This document shows, piece by piece, positions 17,676 to 26,727 of a DNA stretch of 64,000 nt. The DNA is from Novosphingobium taihuense (lineage in GTDB: Bacteria > Pseudomonadota > Alphaproteobacteria > Sphingomonadales > Sphingomonadaceae). The position numbers and the translations under genes are program-made. The notes beneath the pieces are model-generated. The model did no database searches and was not told the DNA's origin. It saw nothing but the letters and a program-made list of their open reading frames with translations. Position 1 is the stretch's first letter; every line of letters begins with the position of its first letter. The stretch covers positions 62,001 to 126,000 of the forward strand of contig NZ_VLKJ01000008.1 of the NCBI RefSeq assembly GCF_007830315.1, read 5' to 3'.

Positions 17676-18800
17676 ATGTCGGCCGAGATCGATTTCTACG
17701 AACTGCTCGAAGTGGAGCGGACTGCGGACGAGAAAGTCCTTAAGTCTGCATACCGCAAACTCGCCATGAAGTTCCATCCGGACAAGAATCCGGGCTGTGC
17801 CGATAGCGAGGCCAGGTTCAAGCAGATCAACGAGGCCTATGCCTGCCTCTCCGACCCGCAGAAGCGGGCAGCCTATGACCGGTATGGGCATGCTGCATTC
17901 CAGCAAGGTGCCGGCGGCGGGCAGGGTGGCTTTGGCGGCGGGGACTTCGGCGATATCGGCGATATCTTCGAGACGATCTTCGGCGGTGCGTTCGGTGGCG
18001 GCGGACGTCAGCAGGCGCGCCGCGGCGCAGACTTGCGCTATGATCTGGAAATCACGCTCGAGGACGCGTTCCACGGCAAGGAAACCGAGATTGAGGTAGA
18101 GGTTTCGCAGAAGTGCGAACCTTGCGCCGGATCGGGTGCGACGCCCGGGACCTCGGCGCGGCGCTGCAACCTGTGCGGCGGGCACGGCAAGGTGCGGGCG
18201 CAGCAGGGCTTCTTCATGGTCGAGCGGGCTTGCCCGAACTGCCATGGCCGGGGCGAAGTGATCGAAAGCCCGTGCAAGGCGTGTCGTGGCGAAGGCCGCG
18301 TCGATGCCGAGCAGCGGCTGCAGGTGAACATCCCGGCTGGCGTCGATACCGGCACGCGCATCCGGCTTGCGGGCAAGGGTGAGGCAGGGCCTTTCGGCGC
18401 ACCTCCGGGCGACCTTTACCTGTTCCTCCACATCCAGCGCCACAATGTGTTCGAGCGCGAGGGCACGACGCTGCTGACGCGCTGCCCCATCAGCTTTACC
18501 ACGGCGGCGCTGGGCGGCGAGATCGAGATTCCGGGGCTGGACGGGAAAGTCCACGCCATCGAAATCCCTGCCGGCATCCAGTCGGGCAAGCAGCTGCGCA
18601 AGCGCGGGGCTGGCATGCCGGTGCTGCAGGGGCGCGGGATTGGCGATCTGGTCGTGGAAATTCACGTCGAGACGCCGACAAAGCTCTCGGCCCGTCAGAA
18701 GGAAATCCTGCGCGAGTTCCAGGCGACGGAAACAGGCGAGGAATGCCCGCAATCCAAGGGCTTCTTCGAACGCATCAAGGATGCCTGGACGGGGATTTAG
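17676..18800 (+). CDS. dnaJ: Chaperone protein DnaJ
   Basis: DnaJ stimulates the DnaK ATPase and delivers substrates. The 374-residue protein has the J domain with the HPD tripeptide (KFHPDKNPG), a Gly/Phe-rich stretch (GGGQGGFGGGDFGDIG), four zinc-finger units CXXCXGXG (CEPCAGSG, CNLCGGHG, CPNCHGRG, CKACRGEG) and the C-terminal substrate domain. All four finger repeats are intact, so this is a type I DnaJ. ATG 17676 follows TTAAGGAA. The gene ends the dnaK-dnaJ unit. Confidence 0.98.
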   Translation: MSAEIDFYELLEVERTADEKVLKSAYRKLAMKFHPDKNPGCADSEARFKQINEAYACLSDPQKRAAYDRYGHAAFQQGAGGGQGGFGGGDFGDIGDIFETIFGGAFGGGGRQQARRGADLRYDLEITLEDAFHGKETEIEVEVSQKCEPCAGSGATPGTSARRCNLCGGHGKVRAQQGFFMVERACPNCHGRGEVIESPCKACRGEGRVDAEQRLQVNIPAGVDTGTRIRLAGKGEAGPFGAPPGDLYLFLHIQRHNVFEREGTTLLTRCPISFTTAALGGEIEIPGLDGKVHAIEIPAGIQSGKQLRKRGAGMPVLQGRGIGDLVVEIHVETPTKLSARQKEILREFQATETGEECPQSKGFFERIKDAWTGI

Positions 18801-18814
18801 TTTTCGGTATCACT

Positions 18815-18898
18815 GCGCCCCCGCGACGGCGGGGGCCGCAATCGTCCTCGCTGACGTTCTGTAACAACACTGAGGCCCCCGCCTGCGCGGGGGCGCAT
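18815..18898. repeat. Paired GC-rich palindromes, copy 2 (REP/BIME-like)
   Basis: Between dnaJ and the convergent patatin-like gene lie CCCCCGCGACGGCGGGGG and CCCCCGCCTGCGCGGGGG, each able to form a strong hairpin, separated by a spacer with GTTCTGTAACAACACTGAGG. The arrangement matches the element at 14041-14134. It sits between two convergent genes, where it could also help end transcription. Confidence 0.65.
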
Positions 18899-18904
18899 GC
18901 TGTG

Positions 18905-21217
18905 TTATTCGAACGCTTCAACCACCTCTGCGCGGACCCGTTCGATCAGTCCAGGCTCTGCAACCAGACGTCCCTGTTCCTCCTCCAGTATCGCCAAAAA
19001 CGCATCGCGCTTGAACGCAGCGGTCACATTGCCAGGTAGCGGCTCCTCGACCGTCGAGCAGATCAGGTCGATCATGCGCTCGGCGCCGTGCAGGCGACCC
19101 CAGAGGTAGTCGTTCTCGCGATAGGCGCGGCTGAAGAAGGCGCCGAAGTTGAAGAACTCGACCCCGCGCAGGCAGGCGAAAGTGCCGCCCTTGCGGATCG
19201 AGGTGGCATCGTCTGGCGAGATGCGGTCGACCTTGACCGGATCAAACTCTCCCATGCCTTCGCCCTGCAGCAATGGCAGCGTGGCGATGTCGTAGAACGG
19301 GAAGCCGAGATAGGCGTGGAGGAAGCGGCGGCGCAGCGGCTTGTCCATGCTCTCGAGCGCGGCGACGAGCATGGCATCGACCTGCAGATCCAGCCCGACC
19401 AGATCGCGCCGCGTGGCGATGGCGTTGAGCACGGCAGCGGGATCGATGGTGGCAAGTGCGGCCGTTTCCGCAAAGCCGGGACCGAGCCCTTCGACCGTCT
19501 CGCGTCCCTGATAGAGCGCCTGTGCCCGATAGACTGCATCGCGCGCGGCTTCACGATCGGCAATGCTGACGCTTTCCCCTGCTTCCCAATCGTGGGTCAG
19601 GCGGCGGGCAAGAAGTTTGAGGCGGCGAATTCGGAAAGCCAGATCGTGGGTGCGGAAGAAGATGATGGCACTATCGGTCGCCCCGCCACCGCGCAGGGCC
19701 GACAGGCGGTCGAGACCGGCGGCAGTCAGGTGCTCCCACAGCGCAGCTTCGACCTTGGCCGCTGTCGCAGCTTCGGGCGCTGCTTCGTGGATCAGGGCGG
19801 CAAGATCCGCGACAATCCCGGCGAGCTTGGTCTGGGCATAGCCGTGGAAGGCAAAGCCTGCACGTTCGGCAGCCGCCTGCTGTGCCTTGTTGCGCCATGC
19901 AGTAAGGCGGCGCTGGTTGGGATGATCGAAAAACAGCGTGAGGCCAAACAGTCCCTCTACGGTCTGCTCGATTTCGGGGCGCAGCGCTTCAACGATTGTG
20001 CGCAGGCGCCTGCGCTGATCCGACTGGCGTTCGAGCGATTCGAGATTGTCGCGGATTGGCTGCTCGCGCGGGATTGACGAAAGAGAGCCGAAGATTGCCG
20101 AAAAAAATCCGATGGTGCGGCCGCCCTTGGGCGCGATGCGCATGTGATCGGGGCTGGGATCAACATAGACGAAGCGGCGATCCACCTCGCGGCGAGCGGG
20201 CCGGTCGCGCAATACGCTGATGGCTTGCGCGAAGGGACGGTTTACTAGCACCGCACCATCGACCAGCGCCACGGAATCGACATCGCCGCGCTTCCAATGG
20301 CTGGGCATGATGCGCTTAAGGAACTGGGCGCGACCGGGCCACTTCTGGCCACGCTCCGCAACGAGTCTGTCGATCTCGTCAATCAGCAACGGAGGGAATG
20401 CGCCGGGGAAGCTGGCGGTCGACCGGGCGGCGAGGACCAGTTCGGGGCAGGGAGCCAGATCGCGGTTGCCGATGCGGCTGGTGGCGCGGCGAAAACCGAT
20501 GGACAGGCGGTGTTCGCTTTCCACAACCGTTTCCGGGCTATTGAGCCGCAATTCCTCAAGGTGGCCATTGAAGTCCGTCGCGGTGACCAGCAGGTCAATT
20601 GGATGGCCCTCGGGCAGAAGCGGATCGCCCATTGGCGTCTTTGCCATGGCATCGAGCGCATCGGCGATCATTCGCGAGAAGCCGATGCCGCTGAACGGTG
20701 GCGCAAACCAGCGCGCGCGGATCAGGCGCGACACCTTGCGGCGCACTTCCGAGCGGGTTTCGGGCGCGACGGTGCTGCTGACCACGTTGCCGGGACGCTT
20801 GAGCACGAACCACACCAGCGGCTGCGCCCAGAACTTGGCAAAGCGGCTCCAGGGCTTGGCATCGGGATCGAGCAGCACGTCGATGTCGGCGCGTTCGAGC
20901 CACATCGCAGTGAGAGGTTCGAGGCTCTGCCCAGTGGCGATGGCCTGGGCGAGGAACACACCGTTGATCCCGCCAGCGCTGGCACCAGAGATGATGTCCG
21001 GCAGCAGGCGCAGGCGCAAGTCGCGGGTGAGGGCGATTTCCTCGAACAGGCGGAGATAAACGGCCTCGACACCTTCGGAGAGCGGGCTTTCGGGGCAATG
21101 GAACGCACGGCTGGCGCGCGTTGCCCGCCACAGTTCCTTGGTCACGCCGTGCATGTAGACGGCAAGGCTGATGCCGCCGTAGCAGACAAGGGCAAGTCGC
21201 AGTTCTTTCTGCCGCAT
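18905..21217 (-). CDS. Patatin-like phospholipase family protein
   Basis: A large (770-residue) patatin-related protein. The N-terminal patatin domain shows the oxyanion loop CYGGISLAVYMHG (residues 12-24), nucleophile Ser80 in GASAGG, and the catalytic Asp320 in LVDGAVLVN. Together these predict a Ser-Asp lipid acyl hydrolase. The remaining 450 residues match the layout of a bacterial family of patatin-related proteins with a long helical C-terminal region of unknown role. No signal peptide is seen. I start at the ATG at 21217 (MRQKELRLALVCYGG), where homology begins; the open frame continues 62 codons upstream. Substrate and physiological role are unknown. It is monocistronic and divergent from a small membrane protein gene. 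Confidence 0.85.
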   Translation of the reverse strand: MRQKELRLALVCYGGISLAVYMHGVTKELWRATRASRAFHCPESPLSEGVEAVYLRLFEEIALTRDLRLRLLPDIISGASAGGINGVFLAQAIATGQSLEPLTAMWLERADIDVLLDPDAKPWSRFAKFWAQPLVWFVLKRPGNVVSSTVAPETRSEVRRKVSRLIRARWFAPPFSGIGFSRMIADALDAMAKTPMGDPLLPEGHPIDLLVTATDFNGHLEELRLNSPETVVESEHRLSIGFRRATSRIGNRDLAPCPELVLAARSTASFPGAFPPLLIDEIDRLVAERGQKWPGRAQFLKRIMPSHWKRGDVDSVALVDGAVLVNRPFAQAISVLRDRPARREVDRRFVYVDPSPDHMRIAPKGGRTIGFFSAIFGSLSSIPREQPIRDNLESLERQSDQRRRLRTIVEALRPEIEQTVEGLFGLTLFFDHPNQRRLTAWRNKAQQAAAERAGFAFHGYAQTKLAGIVADLAALIHEAAPEAATAAKVEAALWEHLTAAGLDRLSALRGGGATDSAIIFFRTHDLAFRIRRLKLLARRLTHDWEAGESVSIADREAARDAVYRAQALYQGRETVEGLGPGFAETAALATIDPAAVLNAIATRRDLVGLDLQVDAMLVAALESMDKPLRRRFLHAYLGFPFYDIATLPLLQGEGMGEFDPVKVDRISPDDATSIRKGGTFACLRGVEFFNFGAFFSRAYRENDYLWGRLHGAERMIDLICSTVEEPLPGNVTAAFKRDAFLAILEEEQGRLVAEPGLIERVRAEVVEAFE

Positions 21218-21341
21218 GACCGCACTTTGGCACGCAAGATTGCACACGACCAGCGTCTTTGCGGGAGCACCCTGCGAGGATGAATGGAACGTCATCTTCG
21301 TCAGGGCGTTGTTAGGCAAAATCCATTCGTGAGGACTTGTC

Positions 21342-21614
21342 ATGGTTGAAGAACGTATCGTCGAAGTGCGGGAACCGGCTGGCACCACGCACACCCACAC
21401 CACAGTCTATGAAGATCGCCCCCGCAGCGGTGGCAGCGGCTGGCTGATGGCAATCGTGTTGCTGGTTGCTCTCGTGGTTGGCGGCTACTTCTTGATGCAG
21501 ATGTCTGACTCCCGCGCCAGCCGCGACAGCGCAATCGAGCGCGCTGCTGACAATGTCGGTGCTGCCGCCAAGGACATCGGCGACGCCGCAAAGGACGCTA
21601 CTGACGGTAAGTGA
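21342..21614 (+). CDS. Small single-span membrane protein
   Basis: A 90-residue protein with a polar N-terminus containing Thr/His repeats (TTHTHTTVYEDRP), one membrane helix (WLMAIVLLVALVVGGYFLM, about residues 33-52) and a charged, Ala/Asp-rich amphipathic tail (ERAADNVGAAAKDIGDAAKDA). The tail resembles helical repeats of stress-associated membrane anchors, but no function can be assigned. The ribosome binding site GAGGA precedes ATG 21342. A strong terminator follows, so it is a single-gene unit. Confidence 0.75.
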   Translation: MVEERIVEVREPAGTTHTHTTVYEDRPRSGGSGWLMAIVLLVALVVGGYFLMQMSDSRASRDSAIERAADNVGAAAKDIGDAAKDATDGK

Positions 21615-21642
21615 GACAGCTCGGTTCCCGAGCAGAGAATGT

Positions 21643-21682
21643 AAACCCCGCCGACAGGATAAATCCTTCGGCGGGGTTTTTT
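21643..21682 (+). terminator. Rho-independent terminator
   Basis: AAACCCCGCCGA (21643-21654) pairs perfectly with TCGGCGGGGTTT (21668-21679), with a 13-base loop and a T run to 21682. It ends the small membrane protein transcript and separates it from the sugar transferase gene. The rest of the 205-base gap is AT-rich and probably carries that gene's promoter, but no clear -24/-12 element was found. Confidence 0.92.
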
Positions 21683-21819
21683 ATATATAAATCAGCGGCA
21701 TAAGTTTAGTTGATATCTCTGCAATCATTGTCAGGGTAACCGACGCTTTACTGTTTGCGGTGTAAGGCACGAAGCCAAGGAGCCAATTCCGCGCTCCGAT
21801 GGGTGCTTACACCGGACCA

Positions 21820-23205
21820 ATGATCCGCCTGTTCAAACACTATATCCCGCATTCGGTCCTCTTGCTGGGCCTGCTGGATTTCGCCCTGCTGATCGGTGCG
21901 GGCGAGATTGGCTGGCAATTGCGAGCACACCAGATCGGCATCGATCCGGGCGTGGTACCGATGCGCGTGACCCCGCTGCTGCTTTTTGCGGTGCTGGTGC
22001 AGATGGCGATGATCGCGGTCGGCGTCTATGGCTCGGATGCGTTGCGCTCGATGCGCTATGCCACGGCGCGACTGCTGGTGGCAGTGAGCCTTGGCATCAT
22101 CGCGCTCTCGGTCGTCTATTTCCTGCTGCCCGGACGCACCTTGTGGCGTTCGAACCTGTTCTACGCGATGTTCCTCGCAATGGCGTTCCTCGTCGGGATC
22201 CGGCTCTTGCTGGGCGGATTGCTGGGAACGTCGGCCTTCCGCCGTCGTGTTCTGGTGCTGGGGGCGGGCGCGCGGGCAGAGCGTCTTCGACAGTTGGGCG
22301 ACAGGCCCGAGGCGGGCTTTGCCATCGTCGGCTACATCGGCATGAGCAGTGCCGCCCCCGTGGTCGTCGAGGCGATCCACCGCGATGCGATCAACAATCT
22401 CACTCGCTATGTCGAGAATCTCGGCGTGAGCGAAGTGGTTCTGGCGCTGGAGGAGCGGCGCAATGCCCTGCCGCTCAAGGATCTGCTGCGGATCAAGACC
22501 ACCGGGGTCCACGTCAACGATTTCTCGACCTTCATGGAGCGCGAAACGGGGCGGGTTGACCTAGACACGGTCAACCCGAGCTGGCTGATCTTCTCGGACG
22601 GCTTTTCGTCAGGCCGCGCCTTGTCGAGCGCGGCGAAGCGCATCTTCGACATTACCGCGAGCCTGCTCCTGCTCAGCCTGACGTTGCCAGTGATCGTGCT
22701 GTTTGCGCTGCTGGTGAAGCTGGACAGCAAGGGCCCCGCGTTCTTCCGCCAGACCCGCGTCGGGCTTTTCGGCCAACCGTTTGACGTGATCAAGCTGCGC
22801 TCGATGCGTACCGATGCCGAAGTGAATGGTGCCCAGTTCGCTCAGGAGAACGATCCGCGCGTGACCCGCATCGGCCGCTTCATCCGCAAGGTGCGGATCG
22901 ACGAACTGCCGCAGACCTGGAGCGTGCTCAAAGGTGAGATGAGCTTCGTCGGGCCGCGTCCTGAACGGCCGGAGTTCGTCGCCGAGCTGGAAGAGCAGTT
23001 GCCCTATTACGCCGAGCGCCACATGGTGAAGCCGGGGATCACCGGCTGGGCACAGATCAATTACCCTTATGGCGCTTCGTTGGCCGACTCCCGGCACAAG
23101 CTCGAATACGATCTCTATTACGCCAAGAACTACACGCCTTTCCTCGATCTGCTGATCCTCCTTCAGACCTTGCGCGTCGTGCTGTGGCACGAAGGCGCGC
23201 GGTAA
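21820..23205 (+). CDS. PEP-CTERM/XrtA-associated sugar transferase (undecaprenyl-phosphate type)
   Basis: This enzyme starts exopolysaccharide synthesis by linking a sugar phosphate to undecaprenyl phosphate in the inner membrane. The 461-residue protein has four or five N-terminal helices (residues 10-120), a CoA-binding-like middle domain ([20 protein letters not shown]), a further helix at about 285-305 and the bacterial sugar transferase domain ([54 protein letters not shown]). This layout is that of the transferase found in XrtA exosortase loci, which the prsK-prsR-prsT genes downstream support. Start at ATG 21820 ([10 protein letters not shown]) fits the family; ATG 21799 would add seven residues. 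Confidence 0.88.
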   Translation: MIRLFKHYIPHSVLLLGLLDFALLIGAGEIGWQLRAHQIGIDPGVVPMRVTPLLLFAVLVQMAMIAVGVYGSDALRSMRYATARLLVAVSLGIIALSVVYFLLPGRTLWRSNLFYAMFLAMAFLVGIRLLLGGLLGTSAFRRRVLVLGAGARAERLRQLGDRPEAGFAIVGYIGMSSAAPVVVEAIHRDAINNLTRYVENLGVSEVVLALEERRNALPLKDLLRIKTTGVHVNDFSTFMERETGRVDLDTVNPSWLIFSDGFSSGRALSSAAKRIFDITASLLLLSLTLPVIVLFALLVKLDSKGPAFFRQTRVGLFGQPFDVIKLRSMRTDAEVNGAQFAQENDPRVTRIGRFIRKVRIDELPQTWSVLKGEMSFVGPRPERPEFVAELEEQLPYYAERHMVKPGITGWAQINYPYGASLADSRHKLEYDLYYAKNYTPFLDLLILLQTLRVVLWHEGAR

Positions 23206-23215
23206 GGCGGCCGCG

Positions 23216-25351
23216 ATGCCAAGTCCCCTCACATGGGCAGGCTTCGGGCAGTGGACCTTTCTGGCTGCTGCCTTTGCCTTCCTGTTGCTGACTGGCTGGC
23301 GCTGGGAGCGGCGGCGGAGCGATCGCACCGGCTCTGCCCGCGCTGAAATCACGGCATTCACGCTGACTGCAGCCTGGGCGCTCATCATCGCCGGAACCGG
23401 GCATGAAACGCTTGTCGGCCAGCTGTTCGAGACCTTGCGGAGCCTTGCCTGGCTGAGCGTCGCTTTCGTCCTGTTCTCGCGCGATGGGCGGCACACCAGC
23501 GTTGCGCCGATCCGCCCGGTGCTGGCGGCGCTGGTCTTCGTGGAAATGCTGCAGCTCCTGCTGCTGATGATGAACCTGCGCTATGCCGGTAACGCGGTCG
23601 CGCAGGGAATGATCTTCCAGATCTCGGTGCTGTTCCGCCTGCTGGTGGCGACCGGCGCATTGGTGCTGGTGCACAACTTATATGCAGGCGCCATGGCGCA
23701 GCAGCGCGTGGCTCTGCGCTGGACTTGCATGGCGCTGGCGACGATCTGGGGCTACGACCTCAATCTCTACACCATCGCCTATCTGTCCCACAGCTTGCCG
23801 GTCGAACTTGAAGCGCTGCGCGGCGTTGCGCAGATCGCGGTGGCCGGCCTCCTGACCATCGGCGCGGTGCGCGGACGTTCCGCGCTGCGCTTCTCGCCTT
23901 CGCGCGCAGTGGCGTTCCAGTCGCTCTCGCTGCTGGTGATCGGGGCCTACATGATCCTGATGGTTGGCGCGGCGCAATCGCTGGCCTGGCTTGGCGGCAA
24001 TGCCAGCCAGCTGGCGCAACTGGGCTTCGTGTTCGTGACCACGGTGCTGGTCGTTGCGATCCTGCCTTCGGGGCGCGTGCGTGGCTGGCTCAAGGTCATG
24101 CTGGCCAAGCACTTCTTTCAGCACCGCTACGACTATCGAGCCGAATGGCTGCGCTTTACCCGGACCATCGGCCGGGCCAGCACCAATGCGCCCTCGCTGC
24201 ACGAACGCGTGGTGCAGGCCGTGGCCGACATTACCGACAGCGCGGCAGGCCTGCTTCTGACGCAGGCCGAAAGCGGCGAGATGGTACTGGCCGCGCGCTG
24301 GCAATGGCCCACTGCCGACGTTCCTGCCGAGGCAATGTCGCCCGAGAATGTTGCGTTCTTCGAGAAGCACGGCTTCATCGTTGATCTCGACGAATTGCGC
24401 GCTGGCGTCGATCACCAAGGCGAGCGCCATGCGGTGCCGCAGTGGCTCGTCGAGGAGCATTCGGCATGGGCGCTGGTGCCGCTTCTTCATTATGACCGGC
24501 TGGTCGGGCTCGTGGTGCTGGGCCGTCCGCCCGTGGCGCGCAAGCTGGACTGGGAGGACTTCGACCTGCTGCGCGTGGTGGGCATGCAGCTGGCGAGCTA
24601 TCTTGCCGAACATGCCGGGCAAAGCGCGCTGCTCGAGGCGAGCCGGTTCGACGAGTTCAACCGGCGCATGGCCTTCGTCATGCACGACATCAAGAACCTT
24701 GCCAGCCAGCTGAGCCTGCTCTCGCGCAATGCCGAGAAGCATGCCGAGAACCCGGCATTCCGGGCCGACATGCTGATCACGCTGCGCAATTCCGCCGACA
24801 AGCTGAATGCGCTGCTGGCGCGCCTGTCGCGCTATGGCGGATCGGGCACCGAGCGCGTCGAGGACATCGATGCGAGCGAGGTGATCCGCACGGTGGCCGA
24901 GCGCTACAATGCGCCGGGGCTGATGCAGGTCCACGTAACGCATGACGCGCCCTGTCGCGTACTGGCGAGCCGCGAATTGCTCGAACAGGTCGTGCTTCAT
25001 CTGGTGCAGAACGCGATCGACGCCAGCCCCGATGGCATGGCAGTGTTCCTCCAGGCCAATGTCGACGGCCTCTACGGCTCGATCGAGGTGATCGATACCG
25101 GTTGCGGGATGAGCGCGGAGTTCATCCGCAATCGCCTTTTCAAGCCGTTCGTGTCGACCAAGCCTGGGGGCTTCGGAATTGGCGCGTTCGAGGCGCGCGA
25201 GATGGTCCGTTCGATGCGCGGCAAGCTTGAAGTCGAGAGTCGCGAGGGGCTGGGCAGCCGGTTTACCGTGCGCCTGCCGCTGGCAGCGGCCCAGGGACTG
25301 ATTGAATCCATCCAGGGAGACAGCGACTCCCCGGGCAAGAAGGTGGCATGA
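23216..25351 (+). CDS. prsK: XrtA/PEP-CTERM system histidine kinase PrsK
   Basis: The 711-residue kinase has seven or eight N-terminal membrane helices (about residues 5-300), a GAF-like cytosolic sensor domain (about 310-460) and a transmitter. The phospho-acceptor His is in MAFVMHDIKNLASQLSLL. The ATP site shows VLHLVQNAIDASPDG, DTGCGMSAEF and a shortened G2 region (KPGGFGIGAFEAREMV). The MHDIKN phospho-site and this domain order are characteristic of PrsK. It phosphorylates the sigma-54 activator encoded next, whose ATG overlaps its stop. It follows the sugar transferase after 10 bases, so transferase, kinase and regulator are one operon. No exosortase gene lies in the window. Confidence 0.9.
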   Translation: MPSPLTWAGFGQWTFLAAAFAFLLLTGWRWERRRSDRTGSARAEITAFTLTAAWALIIAGTGHETLVGQLFETLRSLAWLSVAFVLFSRDGRHTSVAPIRPVLAALVFVEMLQLLLLMMNLRYAGNAVAQGMIFQISVLFRLLVATGALVLVHNLYAGAMAQQRVALRWTCMALATIWGYDLNLYTIAYLSHSLPVELEALRGVAQIAVAGLLTIGAVRGRSALRFSPSRAVAFQSLSLLVIGAYMILMVGAAQSLAWLGGNASQLAQLGFVFVTTVLVVAILPSGRVRGWLKVMLAKHFFQHRYDYRAEWLRFTRTIGRASTNAPSLHERVVQAVADITDSAAGLLLTQAESGEMVLAARWQWPTADVPAEAMSPENVAFFEKHGFIVDLDELRAGVDHQGERHAVPQWLVEEHSAWALVPLLHYDRLVGLVVLGRPPVARKLDWEDFDLLRVVGMQLASYLAEHAGQSALLEASRFDEFNRRMAFVMHDIKNLASQLSLLSRNAEKHAENPAFRADMLITLRNSADKLNALLARLSRYGGSGTERVEDIDASEVIRTVAERYNAPGLMQVHVTHDAPCRVLASRELLEQVVLHLVQNAIDASPDGMAVFLQANVDGLYGSIEVIDTGCGMSAEFIRNRLFKPFVSTKPGGFGIGAFEAREMVRSMRGKLEVESREGLGSRFTVRLPLAAAQGLIESIQGDSDSPGKKVA

Positions 25352-26727
25352 TGAGCGAGTTGAAACCCGGCCAGCGGCCCGTGCTGTTGATCGTCGAGGA
25401 CGATCCCGGCCTGCAGGCGCAGCTCAAATGGGCCTACGAGGACTTCGAGGTCGTGATCGCCGGAGACCGCGCGAGCGCGCTGACGTTGCTGCGCTCGGAG
25501 GAACCGGCGGTGGTCACGCTTGACCTTGGCCTGCCGCCTGATCCCGACGGCACGACCGAGGGCTTTGCCGTACTCGACGAGATCATGGCGCTGCGACCGC
25601 AGACCAAGGTGATCGTCGCCAGCGGCCACGGTGCGCGCGAGTCTGCGCTCAAGGCAATCGAGAAGGGCGCGTACGACTTCTACCAGAAGCCGGTAGACAT
25701 CGATGCGCTCGGCCTGATCGTGCGCCGCGCGCTGCATCTGGCGCAGATCGAGGCGGAGAACCGATCGCTCGCCACGCGCGCTTCTTCGGACAACAAGGTG
25801 CTCGGCCGGATGATTACGGCAGCGCCCGAGATGATCAAGGTCGCACGCACGATCGAGCGCGTGGCCAACACAAATGTCTCGGTCATGCTGCTCGGCGCGA
25901 GCGGGACCGGCAAGGAACTGCTCGCGCGTGGCCTGCACGATTGCTCGAGCCGTGCACACGGGTCGTTCGTGGCGATAAACTGCGCCGCGATCCCCGAGAA
26001 CCTGCTGGAAAGCGAGCTGTTCGGGCACGAAAAGGGCGCGTTTACCGGCGCGGTCAAGACCACCGAGGGCAAGATCGAACTGGCCAGCGGCGGAACGCTG
26101 TTCCTCGATGAGGTGGGCGACATTCCGCTGCAACTGCAGGTCAAGCTGCTGCGCTTCCTGCAGGAGCGCACGATCGAACGCATCGGCGGACGCCGCTCAA
26201 TCGAGGTCGACACGCGCATCGTCTGTGCCACGCACCAGAACCTCGAGGCGATGATCTCGGACGGACGGTTCCGAGAGGACCTCTACTACCGTCTCGCCGA
26301 AATCGTCGTGAAGATCCCCGGGCTGGCCGAGCGTCCTGGTGATGCGACGCTGCTCGCCAAGACCTTCCTCATGCGCTTTGCCAAGGAAATGAACCCCTCG
26401 GTCAAGGGCTTTGCGCCCGATGCTCTGGCCGCTATCGATGGCTGGAACTGGCCGGGGAACGTGCGCGAGCTCGAGAACCGGGTGAAGCGCGCGGTGATCA
26501 TGGCCGATGGCAAGCTGGTCAGCGCTGCCGACCTTGATCTGCCCGGCAATAATGCCGAGGAAAGCTCGCCGCTCAACCTCAAGACTGCGCGCGAGGTGAC
26601 CGACCGCAAGGTAATCCGCCATGCGCTGGCCCGCAGCGAGGGCAATATCTCCAGCACGGCCCGCCTGCTCGGCATCAGCAGGCCCACGCTCTATGATCTG
26701 CTCAAGCAATACGATCTCCATAACTAG
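25348..26727 (+). CDS. prsR: XrtA/PEP-CTERM system response regulator PrsR (sigma-54 activator)
   Basis: A 459-residue NtrC-type regulator. The receiver domain (1-125) has acidic VEDD, phospho-acceptor Asp59 ([13 protein letters not shown]) and Lys in FYQKPVDI. The AAA+ domain (about 150-390) has Walker [14 protein letters not shown], the sigma-54 contact loop GAFTGA, Walker [13 protein letters not shown] and an arginine-finger region. The C-terminal Fis-type helix-turn-helix is [18 protein letters not shown]. PrsR is expected to switch on sigma-54 promoters of PEP-CTERM proteins and exopolysaccharide genes. Overlap ATGATGA with prsK indicates coupling. A -24/-12 promoter was looked for around 21.7 and 23.2 kb without success. 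Confidence 0.93.
   Translation: MMSELKPGQRPVLLIVEDDPGLQAQLKWAYEDFEVVIAGDRASALTLLRSEEPAVVTLDLGLPPDPDGTTEGFAVLDEIMALRPQTKVIVASGHGARESALKAIEKGAYDFYQKPVDIDALGLIVRRALHLAQIEAENRSLATRASSDNKVLGRMITAAPEMIKVARTIERVANTNVSVMLLGASGTGKELLARGLHDCSSRAHGSFVAINCAAIPENLLESELFGHEKGAFTGAVKTTEGKIELASGGTLFLDEVGDIPLQLQVKLLRFLQERTIERIGGRRSIEVDTRIVCATHQNLEAMISDGRFREDLYYRLAEIVVKIPGLAERPGDATLLAKTFLMRFAKEMNPSVKGFAPDALAAIDGWNWPGNVRELENRVKRAVIMADGKLVSAADLDLPGNNAEESSPLNLKTAREVTDRKVIRHALARSEGNISSTARLLGISRPTLYDLLKQYDLHN

Noticed and set aside
17631..18752. 373-residue open frame antisense to dnaJ
   Set aside because: Shadow of dnaJ, with no recognisable domain.
21683..21819. Sigma-54 (-24/-12) promoter before the sugar transferase gene, as a PrsR target
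   Set aside because: No TGGCAC-N5-TTGCW pair was found; only GG and GC pairs at the wrong spacing.
23678..25000. 440-residue open frame antisense to prsK
   Set aside because: Low-complexity composition (Arg, His, Gln, Ala) and no domain; prsK is well supported on the other strand.
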